From contig CABUJV010000031.1 of the NCBI GenBank assembly GCA_902492005.1, positions 1 through 23,102 on the forward strand: DNA of 23,102 nucleotides, read 5' to 3'. Below, in pieces: positions 1 through 6,716 of the stretch (positions are counted from its first letter, which is position 1; the number at the start of each line of letters is the position of its first letter). Both the position numbers and the translations under genes were made by a program. This DNA comes from an uncultured Eubacteriales bacterium. GTDB taxonomy: Bacteria; Bacillota; Clostridia; Oscillospirales; Oscillospiraceae. Below the pieces are notes generated by a model that ran no database searches, was not told the DNA's origin, and worked only from the letters and a program-made list of their open reading frames with translations.

Positions 1-91
1 CCCCATCGCCATCGAGAATGGCCTGCGCTTCGCTATCCGCGAGGGCGGCCGTACCGTGGGTTCCGGCGTCGTCATTGAGATCAACGAGTAA
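1..91 (+). CDS. tuf: Elongation factor Tu, C-terminal end (partial)
   Basis: Only the last 29 codons and the TAA stop are in the window; the reading frame starts at base 2. The peptide contains RFAIREGGRTVGSGVV, the highly conserved end of EF-Tu domain 3, followed by IEINE. EF-Tu is the GTPase that brings aminoacyl-tRNA to the ribosome; domain 3 helps bind the tRNA. The gene start and GTPase domain lie upstream of the window, so whether it belongs to the usual str operon (rpsL-rpsG-fusA-tuf) cannot be seen. A strong terminator follows 16 bases after the stop. Identity is secure because this tail is one of the most conserved peptides in bacteria. Confidence 0.95.
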   Translation, partial: PIAIENGLRFAIREGGRTVGSGVVIEINE

Positions 92-107
92 TCAAGCTGC
101 TCGGAAA

Positions 108-138
108 CGCCCGCCGCTTCATGCGGCGGGCGTTTTTT
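108..138 (+). terminator. Rho-independent terminator of tuf
   Basis: A perfect 10-bp GC-rich stem (arms 108-117 and 123-132) with a 5-base loop (TTCAT) is followed directly by six T (133-138). This is a textbook intrinsic terminator. The next gene starts 37 bases later with no obvious promoter between. Confidence 0.93.
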
Positions 139-174
139 AACCGGCGGCGTAACACAAAAGAGAGGAGCACGGCG

Positions 175-1023
175 ATGCCTGAAACAATCACGGATCTGGA
201 GACCGCAGCTCCGGAGATCGCGGAGACCTTTGGCAGCGTTATGGAGGGCTTTACGCTGAGCAAGGCCCTGTATACGGCGCTGCTGCTGATGGCCTGTATC
301 GTGGTGGTCAAGATTCTGCTGCGGCTGCTGGAGCGGACCATCCTGCGGCTGAAGGTGGAGCGGAGCCTCCACACCTTTATCCGCTCCACGGTGAAGATCC
401 TCCTGTGGTTTATCACGATCCTGATCGTGGGAGACTACATCGGACTGCCGGTCAGCGCCCTGCTGGGTGTGCTGGGGGTGGCCGGACTGGCCCTGTCCCT
501 GGCGCTTCAGGGGACTCTGTCCAACCTGGCGGGCGGCATCATGGTACTGATTTCCAAGCCCTTTGCCGTGGGAGACTTCGTGGAGGCCGGAGGGCTGTCC
601 GGTACGGTGTCCGACATCGGACTGGTCTATACCAAGTTGACGACCATCGACAACAAGGTCATCTATGTGCCCAACGGGGAGATCTCCAGTGAGAAGATCG
701 TTAATTACAACGGCCAGACCCAGCGCCGGGTGGACCTGAGATTCGACATCTCCTATGACAGCGATCCGGAAAAGGCCAAGCAGGTCATCCAGGAGGTGGT
801 GGGCGCCCATCCCAAGGCGCTGTTCACCCCGGCGCCCTTTGCACGGGTCTCCTCCTACAACGACAGCAGCGTCAGCGTTACGGTGCGGGTATGGTGCGCC
901 ACAGAGGACTACTGGGACTTGTACTTCGATCTGCTGGAGCAGATCCGTGTGTCCTTTGACCGGAACGGGATCGAACTGACCTATAACCACCTCAATGTGC
1001 ATATCGTGGACACAGGCCGATAA
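175..1023 (+). CDS. MscS-family small-conductance mechanosensitive ion channel
   Basis: The 282-residue protein fits the size of the basic MscS channel. Such channels open under membrane tension and release solutes during osmotic downshock. Hydrophobic segments lie near residues 29-52, 68-88 and 91-115. The third carries the pore-lining pattern GLALSLALQGTLSNLAGG, followed by KPFAVGDFVE, which begins the MscS beta domain. A cytoplasmic alpha/beta domain runs to the C terminus. The ATG at 175 was chosen because GAGAGGAG precedes it at good distance; the frame is also open from 121, but that would start inside the tuf terminator. No promoter is visible in the 36 bases after that terminator, so expression may depend on readthrough from tuf or an atypical promoter. 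The exact subfamily is not resolved. Confidence 0.93.
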   Translation: MPETITDLETAAPEIAETFGSVMEGFTLSKALYTALLLMACIVVVKILLRLLERTILRLKVERSLHTFIRSTVKILLWFITILIVGDYIGLPVSALLGVLGVAGLALSLALQGTLSNLAGGIMVLISKPFAVGDFVEAGGLSGTVSDIGLVYTKLTTIDNKVIYVPNGEISSEKIVNYNGQTQRRVDLRFDISYDSDPEKAKQVIQEVVGAHPKALFTPAPFARVSSYNDSSVSVTVRVWCATEDYWDLYFDLLEQIRVSFDRNGIELTYNHLNVHIVDTGR

Positions 1024-1054
1024 AAAGGGGCGGCGCTCAGATGAGCGCCGCCCC
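1022..1054 (-). terminator. Hairpin between convergent genes, terminator mainly for the minus-strand gene
   Basis: A perfect 13-bp stem (1027-1039 with 1042-1054) has a 2-base turn. On the minus strand it is followed by five T (complement of 1022-1026), so it is a good terminator for the DUF4830 gene. On the plus strand it sits right after the mscS stop but lacks a T tract, so it would at best stop mscS transcription inefficiently. Confidence 0.8.
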
Positions 1055-1059
1055 CGGCT

Positions 1060-1542
1060 TCATTCCGGCATGGGCAGCCCATGGATGAAGCCGTCCAGCT
1101 GGCTGGAGAGTACCTCACCCCCTACCACCGTGTTCTTATAGATCAGAATGCCCGCCTGGACGCCGGTCTCCCCCGTGGGATAGTTGGTGATCTCATAGGT
1201 ATAGCGCTTGACCCGTTTGCCCTGGTACTTGGTCAGATCAAAGCCCTGTTCCGACTGGAGCGCCAGGTACTGGTTGTAGGTCTCGTCGAACTCGTCGGGG
1301 ATGAGCAGCTCCTCCACGGCGATGGGGTCGGCGGACACCTGCCAGCCGTAGCTCTCCAGATAGGCCACCCGGTCCTCGTTGGTTTTGATGCCCTTGGGGC
1401 TGGCCGGAGTGGTGGAGACCGCGTCCACCCCCCGGGCGGACAGGGCTCCTCCCACCAGGGCCGCGGCTCCGCAGAGCACCACCAGGGCCACGGCGCCTGC
1501 CAGCAGCCTGCCCCGGTGCAGCTTGGCGGTCCAAATAAACAA
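1060..1542 (-). CDS. DUF4830-type membrane-anchored protein of unknown function
   Basis: About 160 residues. The N terminus is basic (TAKLHRGR) and leads into one hydrophobic segment near residues 13-33, so it looks like a signal anchor or uncleaved signal peptide. The rest is predicted outside the membrane. Pieces such as NEDRVAYLESYGWQV, RVKRYTYEITNYPTG and the end VVGGEVLSSQLDGFIHG resemble the DUF4830 family of Firmicutes; I recognise this from memory and no function is known. I chose the TTG at 1542 because AGAGGAG stands nine bases before it. The ATG at 1566 (eight codons longer) has no visible ribosome site. The gene is divergent from the rsuA-like gene and convergent with the MscS gene, sharing the hairpin at its 3' end. 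It is the only minus-strand gene in the window. Confidence 0.8.
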   Translation of the reverse strand: MFIWTAKLHRGRLLAGAVALVVLCGAAALVGGALSARGVDAVSTTPASPKGIKTNEDRVAYLESYGWQVSADPIAVEELLIPDEFDETYNQYLALQSEQGFDLTKYQGKRVKRYTYEITNYPTGETGVQAGILIYKNTVVGGEVLSSQLDGFIHGLPMPE

Positions 1543-1566
1543 AGTGCAACGCTCCTCTCGTTTCAT

Positions 1567-1639
1567 ATCGTGATAATTTCTATGTGCAAGCTGGAGTGGA
1601 TATGATAAAATAGGCGAAAAAGGACAAGGGGAGGACGGC
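1567..1639. promoter_or_regulatory. Divergent intergenic region with candidate weak promoters
   Basis: This AT-richer 73-bp gap separates two divergent genes and must hold both promoters unless they lie further inside. For the plus strand, TATGAT (1601-1606), overlapped by TAAAAT (1606-1611), is a plausible -10, but no good -35 stands 16-18 bases upstream. For the minus strand, TTGCAC (about 1585-1590) could be a -35, with TATGAA 16 bases further on overlapping the alternative ATG. Both are weak. The plus-strand gene has a good SD (AAGGGGAGG) just before its ATG. Confidence 0.35.
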
Positions 1640-2383
1640 ATGGACCGACTGGACAAGATATTGGCCGGCACCGGACGCTGGTCCCGCCGGGAGGTCAGAC
1701 TTCTGGTGCGGGCGGGGCGGGTGACGGCCAACGGGTCCGTGGCAAGGAGCCCGGAGCAGAAGTTCGACCGCCAGGGCCTGGATCTGCGGGTGGATGGGGA
1801 GCCCATTGGGGCGGAAAAGTTTGTCTATCTGATGCTCCACAAGCCGGGGGACGTTCTCTCCGCCACCGAGGACCCGAAGCAGGCCACTGTGGTGGACCTG
1901 CTGCCGGAGCACCTGCGGAGGGTGGGGCTCTTTCCCGTGGGCCGGCTGGACAAGGATACCGAGGGGCTGCTGTTGCTCACCAACGACGGCCCGCTGGGCC
2001 ACCGGCTGCTGGCGCCGGGCCGGCATGTGGACAAGGTGTACTTCGTCCGGGTGGAGGGAACGCTGACCGCGGAGGACGCCGCCGCCTTCGAAGCGGGCAT
2101 GACTCTGGGCGGCGGTTTGCGCTGTATGCCCGCCGGTTTGGAGCGCCTGCCGGAGCCGGACACCGCCCTGGTGACCCTGCGGGAGGGCAAGTATCACCAG
2201 ATCAAGCGGATGCTCGCCTGCCGGGGAAAGCCGGTGCGCTACCTCAAGCGGCTTTCCATGGGTCCGCTGCGGTTGGATGCGGACCTGAGACCGGGAGAGT
2301 GGCGGGAGCTAACCGCGGAGGAGATCCGGGCCTTGAGGGTGCCTGAAGGGAGCATTGGCTGGCGGAATGCTCCGTTGCTTTGA
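1640..2383 (+). CDS. rsuA: RsuA/RluB/RluF-family rRNA pseudouridine synthase
   Basis: A 247-residue enzyme that isomerises uridine to pseudouridine in ribosomal RNA. The N terminus (about residues 2-50) is an S4 RNA-binding domain, starting DRLDKILAGTGRWSRRE. The catalytic domain has the family signature GRLDKDTEGLLLLTNDG, with the catalytic aspartate at residue 104, and a later KYHQIKRM motif. Length and organisation match RsuA (16S rRNA U516) and its close relatives RluB and RluF (23S rRNA). Which site is modified cannot be decided from sequence alone, so the symbol is provisional. The ATG at 1640 is preceded by AAGGGGAGG. It appears to be transcribed alone: the next gene has its own strong promoter, though no terminator is seen between them. 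Confidence 0.9.
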   Translation: MDRLDKILAGTGRWSRREVRLLVRAGRVTANGSVARSPEQKFDRQGLDLRVDGEPIGAEKFVYLMLHKPGDVLSATEDPKQATVVDLLPEHLRRVGLFPVGRLDKDTEGLLLLTNDGPLGHRLLAPGRHVDKVYFVRVEGTLTAEDAAAFEAGMTLGGGLRCMPAGLERLPEPDTALVTLREGKYHQIKRMLACRGKPVRYLKRLSMGPLRLDADLRPGEWRELTAEEIRALRVPEGSIGWRNAPLL

Positions 2384-2433
2384 GGACCTGAACTTTGTTT
2401 CGGCATTTTCCACAAAAAAATACGGATACCCTA

Positions 2434-2462
2434 TTGAAAAGGGAGAAAAAACTCGGTATAAT
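2434..2462 (+). promoter_or_regulatory. Sigma-A promoter of the PucR-type regulator gene
   Basis: The -35 is TTGAAA (2434-2439) and the -10 is TATAAT (2457-2462), with a 17-bp spacer. This predicts a transcript start near 2469 and a leader of about 47 bases, which carries the palindrome at 2485-2498. Confidence 0.85.
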
Positions 2463-2484
2463 AAGATTTGTGATTGAATGTTAT

Positions 2485-2498
2485 GGCGCCTAGGCGCC
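2485..2498. promoter_or_regulatory. Perfect 14-bp palindrome in the leader, candidate operator
   Basis: GGCGCCTAGGCGCC reads the same on both strands. It begins about 16 bases after the predicted transcript start and ends 6 bases before the ribosome site GAGGAGG. A dimeric repressor, possibly the adjacent regulator itself, could bind here as a roadblock. The role is inference; the palindrome itself is certain. Confidence 0.5.
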
Positions 2499-2515
2499 GA
2501 GGAGGAGGCAGAACG

Positions 2516-3607
2516 ATGTCCAGCAGGATTTTTCAGAGCGTTGTGCTCCAGATGAAGGACAGCACAGACCGGGCCGTGGGCGTCATCGACTCGGAGGGCA
2601 CCGTGGTCGCCTGCAACGAGCTCACCTGTATCGGGGAAAAATGGGCCGGTGCGGTGGAAGTCATCCATGGCTCCGATACAGAGACGGTGAAGTATTCCGG
2701 CAATACCTTCAAGCCCCTGGCGGGCTGGAGCTCCCAGTTCGACTACGCCGCCTTTGCGCGGGGTGAGGACGAGTTGGCGCAGATGGTGTGTTCCATGGCG
2801 GCGGTGGCCCTCAACGGCGCCAAGGCCTACTACGAGGAAAAGCACGATAAGGCGACCTTTGTCAAAAACATTATTTCGGACAACATCCTGCTGGGCGATA
2901 TCTACGTCCGCGCCAAAGAACTGCACTTTGTGTCCGAAGTCCCCCGCGCTGTGCTTCTGGTCCGTCAGGTGGGGAGCACCGATATGGCGGCCATCGACGT
3001 GGTGCAGAGCCTGTTCCCGGACAAGCAGGTGGATTTTGTCCTCTCCACCAGCGAGACCGACATCACCCTCATCAAGCAGCTCCCCGACGGCACCGACGGC
3101 AAGGAAATCTATAAGATTGCCAAGCAAGTGGAGGAGGCCCTGGTGGGCGAGCTCAACCTGAAGGTGGTCATCGGCATCGGCACCGTGGTGGGCCACATCC
3201 GGGAGCTGGCCCGGGCCTATAAGGAGGCCCAGGTGGCCATTGAGGTGGGCAAGGTGTTCGACACCGAGAAGTCCATCATCAATTATGAGAACCTGGGCAT
3301 CGGCCGCCTCATTTACCAGCTTCCCACCACCCTGTGCGAGATGTTCCTCCAGGAGGTCTTTAAGAAGAACCCCATCGACTCTTTGGACCAGGAGACCCTG
3401 TTTACCATCAACAAGTTCTTTGAGAACAACCTGAACGTCTCCGAGACCGCCCGGAAGCTCTTTGTCCACCGCAACACCCTGGTCTACCGCTTGGAGAAGA
3501 TCAAGAAGCTCACCGGGCTGGATTTGCGGGAGTTCGACGACGCCATCACCTTCAAGGTGGCCCTGATGGTGAAAAAGTACCTGGTTTCCCGTGGCATCGA
3601 ATCCTGA
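2516..3607 (+). CDS. PucR/CdaR-type helix-turn-helix transcriptional regulator
   Basis: About 363 residues. The C-terminal part (about 302-360) is the PucR-type helix-turn-helix: NLNVSETARKLFVHRNTLVY, then RLEKIKKLTGLDLREFDDA, as in CdaR, PucR and related activators. The central part (around residues 125-270) resembles the GGDEF-like domain common in this family. The N-terminal part (1-110), with GVIDSEGTVVACN, looks like a sensor domain similar to those that bind sugar acids in CdaR, but its ligand is unknown. The ATG at 2516 is chosen because GAGGAGG precedes it; a TTG at 2474 would include the palindrome and has no ribosome site. The gene has its own promoter and lies just upstream of ftsE, which has a separate promoter. 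Whether it controls the cell-wall genes is not shown by the sequence. Confidence 0.88.
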   Translation: MSSRIFQSVVLQMKDSTDRAVGVIDSEGTVVACNELTCIGEKWAGAVEVIHGSDTETVKYSGNTFKPLAGWSSQFDYAAFARGEDELAQMVCSMAAVALNGAKAYYEEKHDKATFVKNIISDNILLGDIYVRAKELHFVSEVPRAVLLVRQVGSTDMAAIDVVQSLFPDKQVDFVLSTSETDITLIKQLPDGTDGKEIYKIAKQVEEALVGELNLKVVIGIGTVVGHIRELARAYKEAQVAIEVGKVFDTEKSIINYENLGIGRLIYQLPTTLCEMFLQEVFKKNPIDSLDQETLFTINKFFENNLNVSETARKLFVHRNTLVYRLEKIKKLTGLDLREFDDAITFKVALMVKKYLVSRGIES

Positions 3608-3632
3608 ATCCTGTGACACGCCTGCCGTCTCT

Positions 3633-3660
3633 GGGACGCCGGTTTACCGGCGTCCCTTAT
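3633..3660 (+). terminator. Hairpin after the PucR-type gene, weak terminator
   Basis: An 11-bp GC-rich perfect stem (3633-3643 with 3646-3656) is followed only by CTTAT-type sequence without a proper T tract. It sits between the stop of the regulator gene and the ftsE promoter, where a terminator is expected, but efficiency is doubtful. Confidence 0.55.
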
Positions 3661-3689
3661 GGCGATTCATGGAAAGTGCCCGCCAGACC

Positions 3690-3718
3690 TTGACAGATCC
3701 TGCCGAACCGGGTAAAAT
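3690..3718 (+). promoter_or_regulatory. Sigma-A promoter of ftsEX
   Basis: TTGACA (3690-3695) and TAAAAT (3713-3718) are separated by 17 bp. The -35 is perfect. The predicted transcript starts near 3725, giving a short leader of about 33 bases before the ftsE ATG. Confidence 0.87.
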
Positions 3719-3757
3719 GTCTCTACAAGAACTTCTGCAAATGCAAAAGGGGTAGCT

Positions 3758-4447
3758 ATGATACGGCTCATTGACATACAAAAGACCTACGACAACGGCA
3801 CCCGGGCCCTGAAAGGCGTCTCCATGCGCATCGACGATGGGGAGTTCGTCTTTTTGGTGGGACCCTCCGGCTCCGGCAAGTCCACCATCATCAAGCTGAT
3901 CACCGGGGAGATCGCCCCCAGCGAGGGGCGGCTGATGGTGAACGGCTACAACATGAACACCATCCGGCCCAAGCAGGTGCCCGGTATGCGCCGGACCCTG
4001 GGGGTCATTTTTCAGGATTTCCGGCTCATTGAGAAGAAGACGGTGGAGGAGAACCTCACCTTCGTCATGCGGGTGGTGGGAGCCTCGCCCCGGGAGATCA
4101 AGAAGCGCATCCCCTATGTGCTGCAGCTGGTGGGCCTGGACCATAAGGGGGACCGGCTCCCCTCGGAGCTCTCCGGCGGCGAGCAGCAGCGTGTGGCCAT
4201 CGCCCGGGCGCTGGTGAACAACCCCAGCGTCATCATCGCCGACGAGCCCACCGGCAACCTGGATCCCCAGCGGTCCCTGGAGATCATGATGCTGTTGGAG
4301 AAGATCAACGAGCTGGGCACCACCATGCTGGTGGTCACCCACGAGAAGGAACTGGTCAACCGCTTTGCCAAGCGGGTGGTGGCCATTGAGAGCGGCCGGG
4401 TCATCAGCGACGGAATGGGTGGGTACTACAACAATGAGACAGTTTAA
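3758..4447 (+). CDS. ftsE: Cell division ATP-binding protein FtsE
   Basis: A 229-residue ABC ATPase, the standard length of FtsE. Visible motifs are Walker A GPSGSGKST (residues 35-43), the Q-loop glutamine at about 86, signature LSGGEQQ (138-144), Walker B VIIADEP (158-164) and the switch histidine at about 195. FtsE pairs with FtsX; ATP binding and hydrolysis in the cytoplasm are thought to move FtsX and so activate a peptidoglycan hydrolase outside the cell. The ATG at 3758 follows AAAGGGG. The gene overlaps ftsX by 14 bases, which indicates translational coupling. A perfect -35 promoter lies directly upstream. Identity is certain from sequence and its overlap with ftsX. Confidence 0.97.
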   Translation: MIRLIDIQKTYDNGTRALKGVSMRIDDGEFVFLVGPSGSGKSTIIKLITGEIAPSEGRLMVNGYNMNTIRPKQVPGMRRTLGVIFQDFRLIEKKTVEENLTFVMRVVGASPREIKKRIPYVLQLVGLDHKGDRLPSELSGGEQQRVAIARALVNNPSVIIADEPTGNLDPQRSLEIMMLLEKINELGTTMLVVTHEKELVNRFAKRVVAIESGRVISDGMGGYYNNETV

Positions 4448-5330
4448 CATGGGTTACCACCTGCGGGAGGGATTCCGCAGCATTTTTACCCACGGCCTCA
4501 TGTCCTTTGCCGCCGTGTGTATGATTCTGGCCTGCCTCATCATCATGGGCTCCTTCTCCCTGGTGGCCATCAATATCGACAATACCCTCGGCCGGTATGA
4601 GGCGGAGAACGAATTCATCGCCTACATAGACGAGACCCTCACCGAGGACGAGGCCCGGGCCCTCCAGAGCAAGCTGGAGGCCATCCCCAACGTGTCCTCC
4701 GTCACCTTCATGACGGCCGGGGAGGCGCTGGAGCGCTACGCCGAGCGCTACACCGACAGCGAGACCCGGGAGCTCTTCGACAGCCTGAACGACTCGGTGC
4801 TCCGCCACCGCTACCGCATCCATGTGGACGACCTGGAGCAGATGGGGGAGACGGTCAAGCAGGCGGAGGCCGTCTCCGGCGTGGCCAAGGTCCAGTGGGA
4901 GCAGGCCATCTCCGACGGCTTCGTGGCCCTGCGCAACGTGGCCAGCGCCGTGGCCTTCATCCTCATCGCCATGCTGCTGGTCATCTCCCTGTTCATCATC
5001 GCCAACACCATTAAGCTGGCCACCTTCCACCGGCGGGAGGAGATCGCCATCATGAAGATGTGCGGCGCCACTAACTGGTTTGTCCGCTGGCCCTTTATCT
5101 TTGAGGGCATGCTGCTGGGCCTGATGGGGGCCATCCTGGCCTTTTTCCTCCAGTGGGGGATCTACGCCGTCATCGTGCAGGCCATCGACGGCTTCGGCGG
5201 GCTCCAGCTCGTGGCCATCATTCCCTTCCGGGCTTTGTGGACCCGCGTGGCGGGGGCCTTTGCCGTCACCGGACTGGTCATCGGAGCCGGCGGTTCTCTG
5301 CTGGCCATCCGCAAATTCCTGCAGGTTTAG
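4434..5330 (+). CDS. ftsX: Cell division protein FtsX (permease-like)
   Basis: 298 residues with the FtsX layout: a short cytoplasmic N terminus, a first membrane segment near residues 22-47, a large extracellular loop (about 48-168), then three more segments near 170-193, 222-248 and 271-292. The sequence GYHLREGFRSIFTHGLMSF at the N terminus is typical of Firmicutes FtsX, and KMCGATNWFVRWPF lies before the third segment. FtsX passes the FtsE signal across the membrane, and its outer loop binds a coiled-coil hydrolase. I chose the ATG at 4434, inside the end of ftsE, because it gives the usual MRQFNMGYHL-type start; an ATG at 4449 is the alternative. The M23 peptidase gene downstream is the probable partner. 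Confidence 0.96.
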   Translation: MRQFNMGYHLREGFRSIFTHGLMSFAAVCMILACLIIMGSFSLVAINIDNTLGRYEAENEFIAYIDETLTEDEARALQSKLEAIPNVSSVTFMTAGEALERYAERYTDSETRELFDSLNDSVLRHRYRIHVDDLEQMGETVKQAEAVSGVAKVQWEQAISDGFVALRNVASAVAFILIAMLLVISLFIIANTIKLATFHRREEIAIMKMCGATNWFVRWPFIFEGMLLGLMGAILAFFLQWGIYAVIVQAIDGFGGLQLVAIIPFRALWTRVAGAFAVTGLVIGAGGSLLAIRKFLQV

Positions 5331-5381
5331 AACGCTTTCGCATCCATTCCGCCGCCTGTACATCCGTAAAGGAGGATCGCC

Positions 5382-6644
5382 GTGGCAAATCCCAAGCAGA
5401 ACCGGCAAAAAAAGCCCCGCAAGGACTGGCGCAGGGTCGTGGTGGCCGCTCTGGCGGCTTTTCTGGCCCTGATTATGCTCCTGCCCATGTTCACTATGGT
5501 ACTGGAGGCCGCCCAGGCGGCCGACACCTCTGCACTGGAGCAGCAGATCAAGGAATACCAGCAGCGGCAGGCTGAACTGGCCGCTCAAATCAAAGATCTG
5601 GATCAGCAGCTCAAGGCTATCGCCGGGGACAAGGCCCAGGCCCTGGAGCAGAAGCGCCTGCTGGACCAGCAGATTTCCGCCAAGGTCCAGGAGATTCAGA
5701 GCACCGAGTCCATCATTGCCCAGTACGACGCCCTCATCGCGGATGAGCAGGCCAAGCTGGAGGATACCCAAGCCAAGGAAGAGATCCAGTACGAGCTGTT
5801 CTGCAAGCGGGTGAGGGCCATGGAGGAGGCGGGCACCGTCTCCTATTGGTCCATCCTCTTCGATTCGGCCGACTTTGCCGACCTGCTGGACCGGGCCACC
5901 TTTGTCAGTGAGATCATGGAGGCCGACAACAAGATCATGGACGATCTGGCCGCCCTGCGCAGGAGCATCGAGGCGCAGAAGGCCGAGCTGGAGACCAGCC
6001 GGGCCGATCAGCAGACCCAGCGGGATGCGCTGGTGGCCCAGAAGAAGGAGCTGGACGCCAAGGAGGCGGACGCCGCCGCGCTGGTCCAGAAGATTCAGAG
6101 CCAGGAGTCGGAGTACCAGTCCAGCCGGGACGCCCTGAAGCGGGAAGAGGAAGAGGTCGAAGCCCAGATCATCAAAAAGCAGAAGGAGATCCAGGCCAAG
6201 ATCGCCGCGGGGCAGATCAGCTTCGACCCCGGCACCGGCTGGCAGTGGCCGGCCCCCGGACACTATAAGATCACCTCCACCTTCGGTCCCCGCATCCACC
6301 CCATCACCGGCCTGCCGGGCAACCACACCGGCACCGACATCGCCGCGCCCAAGGGCACGGCCATCCTCTCCGCCCGGGGGGGTGTGGTGACCATCTCCAC
6401 CTATAATAACTCCTATGGCAACTACGTAGTGGTCCAGCATGACAACGGCATCGCCACGCTGTACGCCCATATGAGTTCCCGCGCCGTCAGCGAGGGCCAG
6501 GTGGTCACCCAGGGCCAGACCCTGGGGTACGTGGGCTCCACCGGAAGCTCCACCGGCAATCATCTGCATCTGGAGTTCCGGGTCAACGGCAAGCGCCAGG
6601 ATGCGCTGAACTACTATCCCAACCTCAGCTTTACCTACAGTTAA
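5382..6644 (+). CDS. Coiled-coil M23 peptidoglycan endopeptidase, probable FtsEX-controlled hydrolase
   Basis: 420 residues. A basic N terminus and a hydrophobic segment (about 18-40, then AAQAADTS) form a signal peptide. A long Ala/Gln/Glu/Lys-rich coiled coil runs from about 49 to 275, interrupted near 153-180 by YWSILFDSADFADLLDRATF, a break found in EnvC, CwlO and PcsB-type proteins. The C terminus (about 295-415) is an M23/LytM domain. His315 and Asp319 (HTGTD) and His396 of HLH fit the zinc ligands; His363 (YAH) and His394 fit the catalytic histidines. All key residues appear present, so it should cut peptide cross-links itself, unlike E. coli EnvC, whose LytM domain is degenerate. The GTG start at 5382 has a perfect AAAGGAGG. 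It follows ftsX by 51 bases, so it is probably the FtsEX partner. Confidence 0.93.
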   Translation: MANPKQNRQKKPRKDWRRVVVAALAAFLALIMLLPMFTMVLEAAQAADTSALEQQIKEYQQRQAELAAQIKDLDQQLKAIAGDKAQALEQKRLLDQQISAKVQEIQSTESIIAQYDALIADEQAKLEDTQAKEEIQYELFCKRVRAMEEAGTVSYWSILFDSADFADLLDRATFVSEIMEADNKIMDDLAALRRSIEAQKAELETSRADQQTQRDALVAQKKELDAKEADAAALVQKIQSQESEYQSSRDALKREEEEVEAQIIKKQKEIQAKIAAGQISFDPGTGWQWPAPGHYKITSTFGPRIHPITGLPGNHTGTDIAAPKGTAILSARGGVVTISTYNNSYGNYVVVQHDNGIATLYAHMSSRAVSEGQVVTQGQTLGYVGSTGSSTGNHLHLEFRVNGKRQDALNYYPNLSFTYS

Positions 6645-6655
6645 AGAAGTTTGGT

Positions 6656-6690
6656 CAGGGGGCGGGGGATTTTCCCCGCCCCCTGTTTTC
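6656..6690 (+). terminator. Rho-independent terminator after the M23 peptidase gene
   Basis: A perfect 12-bp stem (6656-6667 with 6674-6685) with a 6-base loop is followed by TTTTC. It ends 27 bases before the S41 protease start, so it probably limits, rather than fully blocks, transcription into that gene. Confidence 0.85.
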
Positions 6691-6716
6691 CTGCCCATAG
6701 AAAGGAAGCCTGCCCC

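Noticed and set aside
2309..3619. A 436-codon minus-strand frame opposite the PucR-type gene
   Set aside because: It spans the strong plus-strand promoter and the palindrome and shows antisense-type composition. The plus-strand protein has a recognisable helix-turn-helix.
3770..3798. A second TTGACA inside the start of ftsE as a promoter
   Set aside because: No -10-like hexamer lies 16-18 bases downstream.
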